Below are positions 1-12,106 of a DNA stretch of 64,000 nt, in pieces. Each line of letters begins with the position of its first letter. The first letter of the stretch is position 1. The stretch is from Astrocystis sublimbata (Eukaryota > Ascomycota > Sordariomycetes > Xylariales > Xylariaceae). A model generated the notes under the pieces. That model worked only from the letters and a program-made list of their open reading frames with translations, was not told the origin of the DNA and searched no databases. Position numbers and translations under genes: made by a program. Location of the stretch: assembly GCA_022453515.1 (NCBI GenBank), contig JAJNNY010000018.1, positions 372,001-436,000 of the forward strand. The letters run 5' to 3'.

Positions 1-522
1 CTCAGGTTCAGTTTGTCACTACAGATAGCTTTTGGATCATAAGAAAAGGGTGACTTGACTTACCTTGGCTCTCGTGATATGATATGCATGTAACAAAATT
101 CTCAAGGTTGTCATAGACAAGGTGAAATTACATTCACGTATTCCGAAGATCATAGATGGCTTACAGTGCGCGCCTATGATGATAGACTATTAATGTTAGC
201 CTTAGGTAGCTGTAGGCGTGTGCCTACCTAAGGCAGGTGCCATGGCTAGGTTCCCTAATCCTCCCAATGCTGTACTGTGCTCAACACTGTCTTGTCGCAT
301 CCAACTCGAGATTCGCGAAACGTCATTCCATGATACCTACTGTCAATTAATCTACTGCTTTGTTTCCATCTCCATTTCCGTTCCTCGCATCCAACCACTC
401 GCCACCACAGGCTAGAGAAGCCACAACACGACATATAGGCTCGCAATTTGAATACAAGCAGAACCACGGTCGCATCCACATAGCCGCGGTCGTAGTCGCA
501 GCCTCGGCATCAATCGCGCACC
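1..522. other. Intergenic and 5' leader of the RNA-binding protein gene
   Basis: No convincing gene is seen. The last ~160 bases before 523 are pyrimidine-rich, as in fungal 5' leaders, and lead into the first exon of the RNA-binding protein. Short open frames here lack codon bias and recognisable motifs. Confidence 0.5.
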
Positions 523-3061
523 ATGTACGACGACCAAGACCACGATCGCGACCGCGATCATCACCGACCGAGGTCCCCGCCCTCTTCTTCTCGGGACCAC
601 CACTATCGCTCGCGGCACGGTAAAACATGAAACAGCCTGGAGCATTATGTTCTCCTTGTCGTCCTTGAGCCCGTGCTGACTTTCCCTGCGCCGGAAGACT
701 CGTCCAGATCACCGCCGAGAGCGCCCCGCGGCGACGATTCACACCGACGATACCCCAGGCACGGTGAAGGCGACCGCAGAGGGGACAGCCGGGGCTATTC
801 TCCCGAAGGCGCCGCCACCCGTCGCTCCGCTCGTCCCAACCCTCGGGGCAACGACGGTGGCCTTGGTTATGACGATGAGGATTACCGCGAACGACCGGGC
901 GGCCACAGCCGTGGGTACAGCCCCCGACGCGCCGGCTCCTCCTCGCCTTACCGTGCTACCAACAAGGACTATTATCGCGATCCCGACCGCCAACATGGGC
1001 CCGGCCGCCCTTATCACACTCTCAAGCTGGACGATGTACCGGACTGGCTGAGCGCTCAAGAGGTGGGTGATGACTTACTCGTCGGGCGCCCCACGCAATT
1101 TGACATCCAACTAACTCATATACGGCTTGCTAGATAGACGATGCCATGCGGGACATGGGCGCGAGAGGTCTCGTCGAGGTTCGCTCCAAGCCCGACGAGC
1201 GTGCTGGTACGAACATCCGAGTTCCCCACCAGCTGCTTTGTGGCTCTCAGATGGCTGACCCATAGAGCTACTGCAGGCAGCCGCCGCTGTTATGCTTTTG
1301 CAGAATTCAAATACGATACCGATGCTGTCGATTTCCTCGAGAGACATTACCCATCACTCGATATCCAGGATAACAGTGGCGCGTCGAATCGCATATACCT
1401 GGAATACAGCAGAGAGCGGCGTCAGCCGCAGGTAGCCTCGGACGATTGGAAGTGCACAATGGTGAGTTCATCACATACAGACCCTGACTCCCGGAGTGAA
1501 TTCGAACTTGGACCAACCTACTAGCAGTGTCATTTCGATAACTTTTCTCGTCGAGCCACGTGCAAACAATGCAAAGCACCTAGATCCTGTAAGCCCAGTC
1601 AAACTTCTTCACCCAAAGCCGAATCTGACACTCCGCGTCAAAGCCGAGAATGCTGTGGATATGCGACTCGATGGCCAAAGTGATGAGTGCCCTCAGCAGA
1701 CACCATCGCAATTTGTTGTTGTCCGTGGGCTTGCTCCATCTGCGAACGAGGCCATCCTCGCGGCCGGTGTCCAGAAACTATACATGTCGAAAGAAGACGA
1801 ACCCAAACAAGCACCTAACGCATCGACAAAGCTGAGAAGCACTGCGCCTATTGGTAACACTCATGGACTTGGAGCAAAGCCTGGCTCGTTGGTACGCGTA
1901 TTCATGGTCAGAGATAAAATGTCTGAGATCAGCTGTAACTACGGCTTCGCTGAGTTTTCAACTCTTGACGATGCACGAGCGGCCATGGCAAAATACAACG
2001 CCCATCCCCAGTTCACGATATCATCTCGGCCGGTGACGGTAGCCTTCATCCATTCTGGCGTTTTCATCCCCTACCTGCACCCCATACAGGAGCAGGATCG
2101 CAAATTCACCTTTGCAGCAACGCACAACCCGACTCTTCGGTTGAGCTATTGGAATCCTACAGTCTACGTCAACGAGCATCTCACATTTGACGAGTCCCTC
2201 TACGAAGATAAAGGGCCGAAGCCGGAGCATGGTAAACAAGGTCATGAGGCGTCAAGCGGGAAAGAGTCCAAGAAGCGGAAAGCTGACAAAGACTTGAATG
2301 CACCGGCTGGCAAGAAAGTCATTGCCATGGCACCACAACTACAGATGTGGGCAAACAAGCACGCCGAGCTCCACAGAGAAAAGGAATCTGCCAATGCGGC
2401 CGCGCTTGCTGATGATATAACACCCCTCACGGGCTCTAACGCTCTTGGGACAACCAAGAATGTCATTACTACCACTGCGGCCAAGCCGTCAGTGTCTTAC
2501 GCAGATCTAGATCAAATGTGCTGTCTTTTATGCCGACGCAGATTCAAGAACGAGCCGTCCCTGCGTCGCCATGAGCAGATGAGCGACTTGCACAAGACAA
2601 ATCTCGATGACGATGATCTTATAAACAAGGCCATTCAGAACCTAAAGGCATTGGGCAAGGAACCGACATCAAACTACCGAGACCGGGCTAAGGAACGACG
2701 ACAAGTCCACAACCAGCCCATGAAGCCCAAACCCCATCTTCCCCGGAAAACGCCGTCTACGAAGAAGGTTAGTGGCGACTCCGCCACTCAAGATGCGCCG
2801 GCAAAACCCACGGTCTCCAAGGGCGCGGGCTTGCTTGCCAAGATGGGCTGGAGCACTGGCGAAGGATTGGGGGCAGAAGGAGGCGGACGGACCGAAATCA
2901 TTGAAACATTGGCCTACGCGCCGGGTGTTGGCCTCGGCGCGGAAGGAGGCAAGATTGGCGATGCGGCAGAGGAAGCCGCTCGCGCGACGAGGAACGACTA
3001 TGCGGACTTTGTCTCCAAGGCAAAGGATAAGGCGAGAGAGCGGTATGAGAAGATGGGGTAA
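523..3061 (+). CDS. RNA-binding protein, RRM / RanBP2 zinc finger / RRM / C2H2 / G-patch (RBM5/RBM10-like)
   Basis: Probable splicing regulator of the RBM5/RBM10 type, nuclear, acting on pre-mRNA and helicase partners. Proposed exons: 523-619, 698-1062, 1134-1206, 1277-1461, 1528-1588 and 1644-3061, giving about 732 aa. The N-terminus is an Arg/Asp/Ser-rich RS-like tail (about 1-130). RRM1 carries the RNP1-like CYAFAEF. A RanBP2 zinc finger follows at about 233-260 (WKC..C then CKQC), assembled across the exon 4/5 junction. RRM2 starts near QFVVVRGLA (about 283-391). A C2H2 finger (CCLLC...H....H) is near 553-578 and a G-patch (GLLAKMGWSTGEGLG) near 653. No OCRE repeat is obvious. Two introns must use AAG acceptors (697 and 1643) to keep frame, each with a CTGAC branch site 13-17 nt upstream; those two junctions are the weakest part of the model. 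The family assignment is strong, the exact start moderate. Confidence 0.85.
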
Positions 3062-3822
3062 TGGGTAGTGGGACCCCTGAACTATACACGGGCTATACTA
3101 CTCGCCAACCATCATCATCTCGACCCCTGTTGCTTGCTTCTGTAACTCCTATAACTTTGTGTATTTGAGCGCCGGTTATTCCGATCTCATGAGATCTGTA
3201 CACTATAATGATTCCCACAATCAACCGATTCGCAATTTGCGTCCTAATTAGCCTACGTGAAGGTGCTGGTGCCAAAACGCATTGACTGTTCAGTCTGCCC
3301 CCATCCTCCTAAACACTACCCCCTAAGTGAAGACGAAAACGAAGATTAGTTCCTTTCATATGATTTTGTCAATGTGCAAGTACGCTATGTAGTCTGCACA
3401 TCTACTTACATCAATGTCTTATCGATAATCCCTGCCACGATCCTTTGTTTAAACGTGCCCTTTGGAGCCTGGACGGTCGACAACTCGCGTGAAAGCGGGA
3501 ATTTGTTTCACTTTCATTGACTTTCCATGTATGTACATACTGCTAGATGGGGCGGCTGTGCTGAATATTCGACCAGTAAAGCAAAGGGTAGCTGCTCCGA
3601 GCCCTGAAATCTACGTACAAGCTAATGTGGAACAGCTTCGTCTTGATTTCAGACGAAAACAAATTACACCGAACAACATCGAGATACTGCGCCATGCTGG
3701 GTCTATGGCGCAGTGCAAGTGAAGCGGGCTTTACGCCGCCATATTATAATGCAATACACAGGGGTTTTTGGAGCAATGGGTATGTACATAAGTGGTAGTA
3801 GGTAAAACATCAGATCAAATGG
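3062..3822. other. Convergent intergenic region
   Basis: This lies between the 3' ends of the RNA-binding protein and the aspartic protease. An 86-codon open frame at 3462-3722 (+) has no recognisable feature. Nothing else is supported. Confidence 0.5.
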
Positions 3823-5452
3823 TTATAAGGCGAACAGGCCAGCACCCGCAACGCTAAAGAGGGTGGCGACGAGCACAACGGCGCCGGATTCCCAGCTGGA
3901 AGCCGGCACGGAGCGCGGGGCGGCGCTGTCCTTGTCGTCACTTTCCGCATCCTCGGAGCCTGTGCCCGAGCCGCCGCCGTTCGAAGTTTCCTGGGCCGCG
4001 ACGCCGCTCACGAGAGGAATGCCCGACTTGGTAATTTCCATGATGTTGGTTTCCGTGGCGTTCACGTTGGATTGGGCCAGAGCGATCTTCTTGTTGGTCA
4101 GGTCGTAGACGACGTAGGCGGAGCGCAGGAACGTGTCGCCAAGCAGGTAGATACCGTCGAGCGGCTGGAGACCGAAGCTGCAGACGTTATCGAAGGGGAG
4201 GTCAGGTACTTGGAGCCCAATGTTTATGTAGCCCTTGACGTTATCTAAAACGAGCTCGTTCATGGGGACGCGCACTACGGGACCATTCTTACTTCCGAAC
4301 TGGAAATCGAGGGTGGTGTCCTTCTCGGAGTCGAGGAGATCGCAGTTGATATAAACGATGCCGCTGCTCTGCGTGTCGTCGACGGCGCCGAAGGTTCGGT
4401 AAATCTGGCGGGCCAGCTGCGGTGGCAAGTACGTCAAGGTGGTGCCAGAATCCAGGACGACCGGGGTCTCGCGTCCGCGGATCAAGTCCGAACCCCCAGA
4501 GCTTGACTTTGAGTTGATTTTAAGAGACTCCAGCGCAACGGTAAAGGAGGTGAAGTCTCTCGATTGGGAATCCCGCAGAATATCAACCGATTGAAGCTGG
4601 CCGATGAACTTCTTTGTGTCGATTCCTCCGAACAGCACGGTGCCGGTTTCGGCGTGTAAGTCGTCCTGTGAAGATGGGAATATTAGCATTGAATTTTGCC
4701 ACCGATGGAAATACGTAATGGCCATACCAAATACAGACTATACGCCCGAATACCGATCAGGTCTTGCTCGACGAAGAGGTCGATGATGTTGGGATAAGGC
4801 TCCGAAGCGGCAACGTTAGTGTTGAAGCCTATACCAAGCAGACCTGAGTTGATGGTCGAGTTCTCGGCCAGGCCAACCTGCAGTGCCTCAATGCTGGTGC
4901 CGGCGATGTGGAGCGTGTCCTTAACATAGTCACCCTCGGCGCCGGAGCCGTCGAGGTACTGGATGCTGAAAGCATCTCGGTCGACTACCTTGAAGGTCGA
5001 GCTGTCGCCGGGCTCGAAGGTGGCAAGGCAGGTGCCGTAGTATGACTGCAGGGTGCGAGAAGCGCAAAGATCGGCGTTCGTATCTAATACCCACACATCG
5101 CTGCTGCCAGTGTCGAGAATTACTGTTTAATTGTTAGAGTCAGTAATTTGCCTTTTACAGTAGAATTGCTCATGAAACAGTATTTATGCTCCCGAGACAT
5201 GCCAGAAGGGGGAATAAACGACTCCAGGGGTTGCATACGGGTCACAGGCTGCGGAGGCGTGCCGATGGCAACGTCGGCGTAGTATCCGCCGCCGGTCAGG
5301 TTGTTGTTCAGTTCCTGGGAAAAGGTGCCGTCTCGCCTGCGTAGGCGCTGGTGTTCGGCGCTGCCCCTGGAGAAGCTCAGGGGGATGACCTTCTGAGCGG
5401 CGACGGTGGTGGCGACGGCGCCCAGACTGACGAGAGACACTGAGGCTCTCAT
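3823..5452 (-). CDS. GPI-anchored aspartic endopeptidase, pepsin family A1 (yapsin-like)
   Basis: Secreted aspartyl protease, expected at the plasma membrane or wall. Exons on the minus strand are 5452-5239, 5122-4728 and 4665-3823; phases agree and give 483 aa. An N-terminal signal peptide (about 1-19, ending near VAAQ) is followed by a propeptide with a dibasic RLRRRDG site, where a maturation protease could cut. Catalytic motif 1 is LDTGSSDVWVL with Asp75, motif 2 is VVLDSGTTLTYLP with Asp275. The linker after motif 2 carries the usual YINCD and FGSKNGPVVRVP strand elements. The C-terminus is Ser/Gly/Asp-rich followed by a hydrophobic tail (VVLVATLFSVAGAGLFAL), as expected for GPI attachment. 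Such proteases typically process wall or secreted proteins; the specific substrate is not visible. Both catalytic residues are intact, so activity is expected. Confidence 0.93.
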
Positions 5453-8400
5453 GTTGGGCCGGGTTGTGGAAGATGTATTATTGTCTTGCTGGTGGGAAGG
5501 GCGTGTATCGGTGTATCAGTGTAAGACGATGGGCTGTCGCAATGAGAACCGGAGCAGTATGTACACAACACAACACAACACAAGACAGATCAAGACGGAG
5601 CAACCAAGAAAAGAATATACAAAATTCGCAACACCAAAACTAGAGGAGGTGATAATGAGAGTGCGACGTCTGCTCCAGATGCAGGAATGAGTGACTGCAG
5701 GTGAGAGAAGGTTGTCAGAGTGCCGGTATGGTAAGCAGCCGTCTTGTCGTGGGCATCATCGCACACATTCGTCTCCAACAGAAAAGAAAGAACTGAGCTG
5801 ACCCTGCAGCTGCCTGCGATCGTCCCATCACGCACCATGACATTCGCGCGTCCTCGACTCCTCCTCGCTCATCCATGTCGACAGATACTGTACTGTAGAT
5901 CCATCCATGTCTCGGCCAAGATGCAAGATCCATGCACACCCCTGACTGTAGACGGCTCAAGGGCACTAAGACGGCATATAGCGGCTTCTTCGAGCTTCTG
6001 AGCGCGTTGTAGAGCTCTGGGGGCCATGCGCTAGCCCACGAGGAGCTAGTCTGTCGAGGCTGCTCTCTTGGTATTGCCGTTCCTCGCCGTCCCAGTGGTG
6101 CTGCCAATTCATGCCAATACCCCGGACTGCCAAGACTATCACCGGTACCGCCGACATAACCGGCTCTAATTGCCTGCCAAGCAACGTACCAAGGCCCTAT
6201 CTGGTGGCAGTGCTCTCCTCGCCCCCCCCCAGCAGCTCGCCAGCTTAGAGCTTGGATGCTTGGCATGCCGCTATCTCGTGCCGCCCAACCGCGGCAGACA
6301 CATCATGTCCATACCTTGGTACTTAAGTAGGTGCATATCTCACAACGCAGCCCTCGCAGTTCATTGCAGTCGCAGTATGCGCAGAGATAAGGTTTTTGGG
6401 AGCTATATATTTTGCCATGGCTCAGAAATACATTTGTATGTATGAAAAAAAAAATACCAGGGATTGCATCGTTGTGTGCTGTTGGAACATCGGGCCTGGC
6501 TAATCCACACACCCACACAGTGAGAGAGGTCTGATTGGAATAAGAATCCAGGAGGACTCGTCCGCATCTCAGGCTTTCTTCAGCTGCCAAGTGCTCGGCG
6601 AAGAAGAGAGGTCAGACACTAACGTATCGATTTCAACCTCAAAGGAAGTCATGCTGAAGACGAACGCCGCCGTCTTATGCAATCGTTTGTCATTGCACAG
6701 CCTTTTCTCAGCTCGAGTCTTTAGCTGTCTTGGGTGCCTTGGCTCAGCCGTGTGCATATAACAGGTTGACAGTGACAGGACATGCAATGCTCCATATCCC
6801 AGGACAAGAAGCTCGAAAAGGGGTACATTACGTAAGTGTTCATGGCTGGCTGTTGTGGCGCATATCACCAGAATAGTAGAGACAAGCAGCGGCGTAGTTA
6901 TTCTACAAGTATAATTATTGTGAGTAGATAGTAACCGAAGTCGCCATTGTTAGAGAGAACCACTTATCTACTCCTAGTTTCTTTCTTTCTTCCTGATGGC
7001 ATACCGCCACTAGGCTCGCTCCCGAGAAGAGAACCCTTCGTGCGACGGCGCACTGCAGGCAACATCATGACGGCACCATGTCCGGCTGTTCCTACGCAGA
7101 GGAAAGGAATAAATAAACGGCCTGCTCGCCTATTCTGGGTACTACGTATATATGTACGTAGGCAACGTGCATATACAACAGCTGTTCAAACAGTTGTTCA
7201 CCTGAAATGACATCAGAAACGTGCCTTTTTGTTTAGCTTTACCCATCCTTGTTATGACTACATAGGTAGCCTGCGAGTTGCGGCTACAACTCCCAAGTTG
7301 TACAGTCACTACATATCCGACACTCGTCACTATGTTTGCTTCCTCGGCATGAGTAGCAGGTCAAACTCGCCCCTCTCCTTGAATCATGGCACCTGCTGCC
7401 CTTTGCCGTAACAGCAGCAGTCATCCTTGGGTGTCCGTCTTCCTCTCTATCCAACGTATTGTTTCAATAACACTGCCAAAGCCTGCCATCCCCGCTGTTG
7501 AAATAAGAGACATAGATAGTGGCACATGGAATTGCCACGATGTACCATTGAGCAAGTAGGACCCCTAAAACAAGTTCCATGGATTCGTTTATGCGAGTTT
7601 CTCCTACCACTCTGGCTTGACCATTAGGAACATGCCTCGGTATTAGTTGGGCACGTATAGCAAGCTGGCAAACCTCTTGTGATGTTGTCTCATAAGTAAG
7701 CATCACCTCATAGATTATGTGACGTCGTTCTTTCTCGAGACATGATTGGGGATGCTACAAGTTATAGTTCGGCACTGGCCCTTTTCTCGTCTAAATGTAA
7801 CAGCAAACCTCACACAATCGATGCCGTCGTGTTCCATGGCACTTGTGCGACATCTTCACAGAGATCCCAGGCACTGCTCGAATCTGCAGCTGTGCAACTC
7901 CGAGACAGCTCGAATGAGGGAGGAACATCTTGTCCGACCCCAGAAAGGTTGCAGAGGCGTCGAATCAGAGCACGTCTACTGGTGCACATCGCCTGCAAGA
8001 ATGCTATTTTGACAGATGCCATTGTTCCCGAGTTTCCGGCAGTCTTCATTATCCATGGTTCTGCAGCTCGCAAGCTGGAACCGAGTGTTTGTTTCGTATC
8101 CGAACCAAGCAGTGAAAACAAGATATAGATGAGGCGAGTAGGTCCTTACACCACATGCAAAGTCTCGTGTACATTTACACAAGGGCTTCTAGGGCCCTAG
8201 ATGCGTGCCCTCGGCACTCACTGAACAAGGATCTCGAAGTGAATAGGCCATACAGACACTGGTTCTCAGCTGTCCAATACCAAGGCATGGTCTTAAACTC
8301 AAACAATGAACGATCAGGTGCTTCAAACTGGACTTGACCTACCTACCTTGCGACTTCTTAAAGACGGCGTGAGCCCTGAACTTTGAAGTGTCCGAGTACC

Positions 8401-9110
8401 TAATCGAGTGTACCCAAGGTAGGAGGTATTTCGCCCTCTCGTTCCACGGGACGGGATTAATGAACAGACGAGGTATATTCCGAGTACACAAGCACTTGAA
8501 CCGAGGTAGGTACGACCTGCTAGCTCTTCATCTATAACTGCCCAGGTGCCATGGAAAGGGAGGCGAGGCAGTTGGTGGGCAGTCGCTCAAGTGAAACCAC
8601 ATCTGCGGGCGGTCATTTCGGTGCCTCATGGGCAGTAGCGAACCACTCGCCATTCGAAGTTGTTGTTGTTGATACTGACTACGCATTTGCTTTGCCTTAC
8701 AAACTTCCTGCAGCTTCAGTTTCTGAGCAGCAATCATCTACACCAAGAAACGATCTGCCGTTTGGTCAATCCCATTCAAAAGTGCCCCTTCTCTGCACCT
8801 GCTTGGTAGTCATTGTTTTATTTTCTTGACTCGGGTCCCTACATCGAGAGCTCTCGCCTACTCAGACGAGCTACTATTTGCTGGCCTTGGTACGCGCACG
8901 GCTGTTTAATCGCCAACTCACGGATGTGACAGGCCATAACAGAAAAGACTCAAGTCTACCTAATACGAGCTACTCTTCCGTTGTTTTCTGTTCACTCTCT
9001 TATTTCCTCTTCGTTCAAGTCTTGTCTTCCTTCATCAACTCCCCTCCTCATCTCTGCTGACAGCCATTCGTCGCCTTCCCGTCGGTCATTGCTCCCCCTC
9101 AACTCTCATA
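5453..9110. other. 3.7-kb intergenic region without a supported gene
   Basis: It contains a short CA-rich stretch around 5567-5585 just upstream of the protease, a C run at 6221-6230 and an A run at 6447-6456. Several open frames of 60-183 codons occur on both strands (longest 5715-6266, minus), but overlapping frames of similar length, cysteine- and arginine-rich composition and lack of motifs argue against coding. The last ~170 bases are a CT-rich leader of the MFS gene. Confidence 0.5.
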
Positions 9111-11015
9111 ATGGCATATCCACCTCAGATCAGTGGATGGCGCCGGGTCACGCTCGTAGCCATGTAAGTTGCATATTCCCTTGTCCATTTGCGAGCAGCC
9201 AACCGGCACATCCCAATTGTTTTCCTGCCGGCTTCCGCCGGCCAGCTTATGTTGACACATCATGTAGTCTGCTCCTCGGACTACTATTTTCGAGCTTGGA
9301 TGCCTCCATCGTCTCGACATCACTAGTCACCATCTCCATCGACCTCCGAGATTTCCTTAATGCTCCATGGGTCGTCCTCGCCTACCTCCTCGCCTACTTA
9401 GGCCTTGCGATTGGGTTCGCGAAGTTCAGTGATATCTATGGCCGCCGTGAAGCTATTTGCGTCGCTTGGGTCCTGTTCAGTGGGTTCTCGATTGGATGTG
9501 CGCTTGCGAAGACGATGCCACAACTGTACTTATCCTGATTGACTTCCCCGGCTCGTCACACCCCGCTAACATCTCGCAGCATCATCTGTCGTGCTTTTCA
9601 GGGTATGGGGGGCTCCGGCCTCTACAGTCTAGCCCAAATTGCTCTATTCGAGGTCGGACCAGCACACAAACCAAGTCTGATGGGTGCCATGATCGGCCTC
9701 ACCCTCGCCGTTTCCTACGTCCTAGGCCCCGTATTGGGAGGTGTTATCTCGTCAACGGCCAATTGGAGATGGATATTCTGGGTCAAGTATGCGAGCACAA
9801 AACCCCATCTATGAGACATGAATATCTTCTGTCCAATGCATCCTCTCATTTCAGTCAGCTAACACAGAACAGTGTCCCCGCTGGCGTTGTGCTTGTTGCA
9901 GGCCTCTATTTTGCTTGGCCCTCTAGTCTCGGCCGTCAGCTACGCGGATTGGAAGCTCTTCGGCGGATCGATTTCTTGGGCAACATACTCATCATCGCCG
10001 CCTGTACCTTGCTGGTGTTCGCCCTACAGGAGGCTGGAGCGTACAGCTTCGCTTGGAACCACCCAGTCATAGTCCTCGCTTTAGTTGTCTCGGTCCTTAG
10101 CTGGCTAGGGTTTGCGGCCTGGGAATTCTCGCTCGGCTCTAGGCCGTACACTAGAATTGAACCCGTCCTACCGCTTCGCCTGGCGACCCGAGTTTATTCA
10201 GCCTGCGTCATGTATGTAGCGTCCCCCTTGCAGCCGCTCGCACACCTTTCTGAATTGACATTGGCAGATGTACCTTCTGTACCGGCTTTGTTTACTTAAC
10301 TATACTGGTCATCCTGCCAGAGCGCTTCCAGATCGTCAACGGAGACAATGCTCTCTACTCTGGAATCCACCTCCTCCCGATGCTCGGCGCCACAGCCTTG
10401 GGCGCATTTGGTGCCGGAGCCGTCTCTCGTCGTCGCAACAATACGTCATGGACGCTCCTCGCTGCCCACTGCCTCCAGTTACTCGGTGCAGGGCTTATGC
10501 TGATGCTACGAGACATCACGACGGAGATAAAGGCGCAGTATGGCTTCCAGGTACTTCTCGGGCTTGGTATCGGGCTATCCCTAGGAGCGGCGACAATCAT
10601 GGCGTCGGTGCAATCGAGCCAATCCGACCTTGCTGTGGCCCAGGGCATCATCGCCCAAGCGCGCGTCCTCGGCGGGAGCATTGGAATTGCCCTCTGCAGC
10701 GTCATCTTCAACGCCAGAGTGGCCCATGACTTGAACGGTAAGATGGATCCGACTGATCTGGAAGCACTTCATCACAGCCCCACGATCGCGCCTTGGTTAC
10801 CTGCCGAGCTCCAGCTTCAGGTCAAAGCCGCGTATGCCGCGGCGTTTACAGATGATATCAAGCTGCTGATGGGGGTTGCTGTGATTGGCATCATCACGAG
10901 CGGCTTTACCTATCAGAAGCACCCACCACCTATGCCTGGCACCTCGGCGGCAAAGGAGGCTTTGGGATCGGAGCAGAGCGAGGTGGAGTTGGATGATTTT
11001 GCACGTCGTGTGTGA
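9111..11015 (+). CDS. MFS drug:H+ antiporter, DHA2 (14-TM) type
   Basis: Plasma-membrane efflux transporter of the major facilitator superfamily, probably exporting a toxic small molecule by proton antiport. Exons are 9111-9163, 9268-9525, 9580-9786, 9873-10211 and 10268-11015, with every junction in phase, giving 534 aa. The start follows a CT-rich leader. Visible motifs are the TM1 signature LDASIVSTSLVTISIDL, motif A in the loop after TM2 (FAKFSDIYGRREAI), and the TM5 antiporter motif C with the DHA2 hallmark (LGPVLGGVISS then NWRWIFWVN). The second half has further hydrophobic segments and ends in a short acidic tail. At 534 aa it is slightly short for the group. No biosynthetic cluster surrounds it, so the substrate cannot be inferred. 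The next gene (RraA-like) is 1.1 kb downstream on the same strand, with no sign of a link. Confidence 0.93.
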
Positions 11016-12106
11016 AATCAATCGGCTAACGACGTCTCGAAAGGTGTTTTCCGCTCTTGGCATACTAACCTTAGATCTATATTGCCTCAAGGTCATCGCA
11101 TCATTGCACAAGAGCAAGTAGGGTGAAATTTGTTAACCCACCCCCAACGCCCAATTTTTATCGCGGCCTTATTGTCCATGAAAAGGGTATATATTTGGGT
11201 CAGAGCTTTGCATAGGAAAGGTGTCATATGTTATTCTGATATGAGAGCTTCGAATGAATAGGTATCGTTGTGGTGCAGCAAGTGGGACAGGCAGAAAGGG
11301 AACACTCAAGGGGAGAGCTTCTTCATCATACTACCTATATCGTCGCGATGAGGCTCAAAGTGATGCAAAAGGCTAGTATGCGGGATGCTGGCCAAGTCGA
11401 CGTGTAGACGCACTCTGCTGGACAATGTGTGATCTCTCATCTGAGATTCGATATTGATTGTGGGTTGGACTCTTCCAAGAACGCGCGTTACCTCGATGGA
11501 TTGAAAGGGGTCGTACGAACGCGGGTTTCTGCTCTGTTAGTTACTTTACGTTACCGATACCGATACCGAGGCGAAATACCTCCCATAGCTGTGACCCTTG
11601 TACCTTTGGGCAGTCCATTGAGCCAATGAGATGAAACCAAGAAATTTCGATAACGTTAGGTATTGAGCCGTCTTCCTGAGATGTATGAATACATGCAAGA
11701 ATAATGTCGTTGTCTTTACCTGTGTCTAGGTAACATGTGTAATTTTACAGATGTAGGCGGGTAGCTTAGTGTTTTGGTGGGTACGTCATTTGGATTCTTC
11801 GGCCAGACGGAGAAGCATTTCATTCTAAGTTTGGGAGCTATGCTGTGGCTATGAAGATAGCCACTCGGTCGGGAGAGGGGTCACCTACATCACACCCACT
11901 CCTATATCCGATCCCAAGCCGAGTCTCGCTGCCTCAACAATAATCGAGGCGACTTCGGGACCAAGGCCGTGATGATATCCCTTCGTACCTCATTATATCT
12001 CCGTCCGCAACTTCAATTGCCCAACAGTATAACCCATAGCTTTCGGTGCTCGGTCACACATACACAGCGCGGTACCAGTAAGCTCATAAATCGCCAGTTC
12101 GCCAAA
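11016..12106. other. Intergenic region, with an in-frame upstream extension of the RraA-like gene
   Basis: No independent gene is seen. At 11547-11568 there is a short CCGATA repeat. The segment 11570-11583 is an inverted copy of 14 bases found at 8422-8435. From 11969 an ATG reads in frame into the RraA-like start at 12107. Confidence 0.45.

Noticed and set aside
5715..6266. 183-codon minus-strand open frame
   Set aside because: Rich in Trp, Arg, Cys and Gly with no motif, overlapped by other frames of similar quality, and no splice-supported extension.
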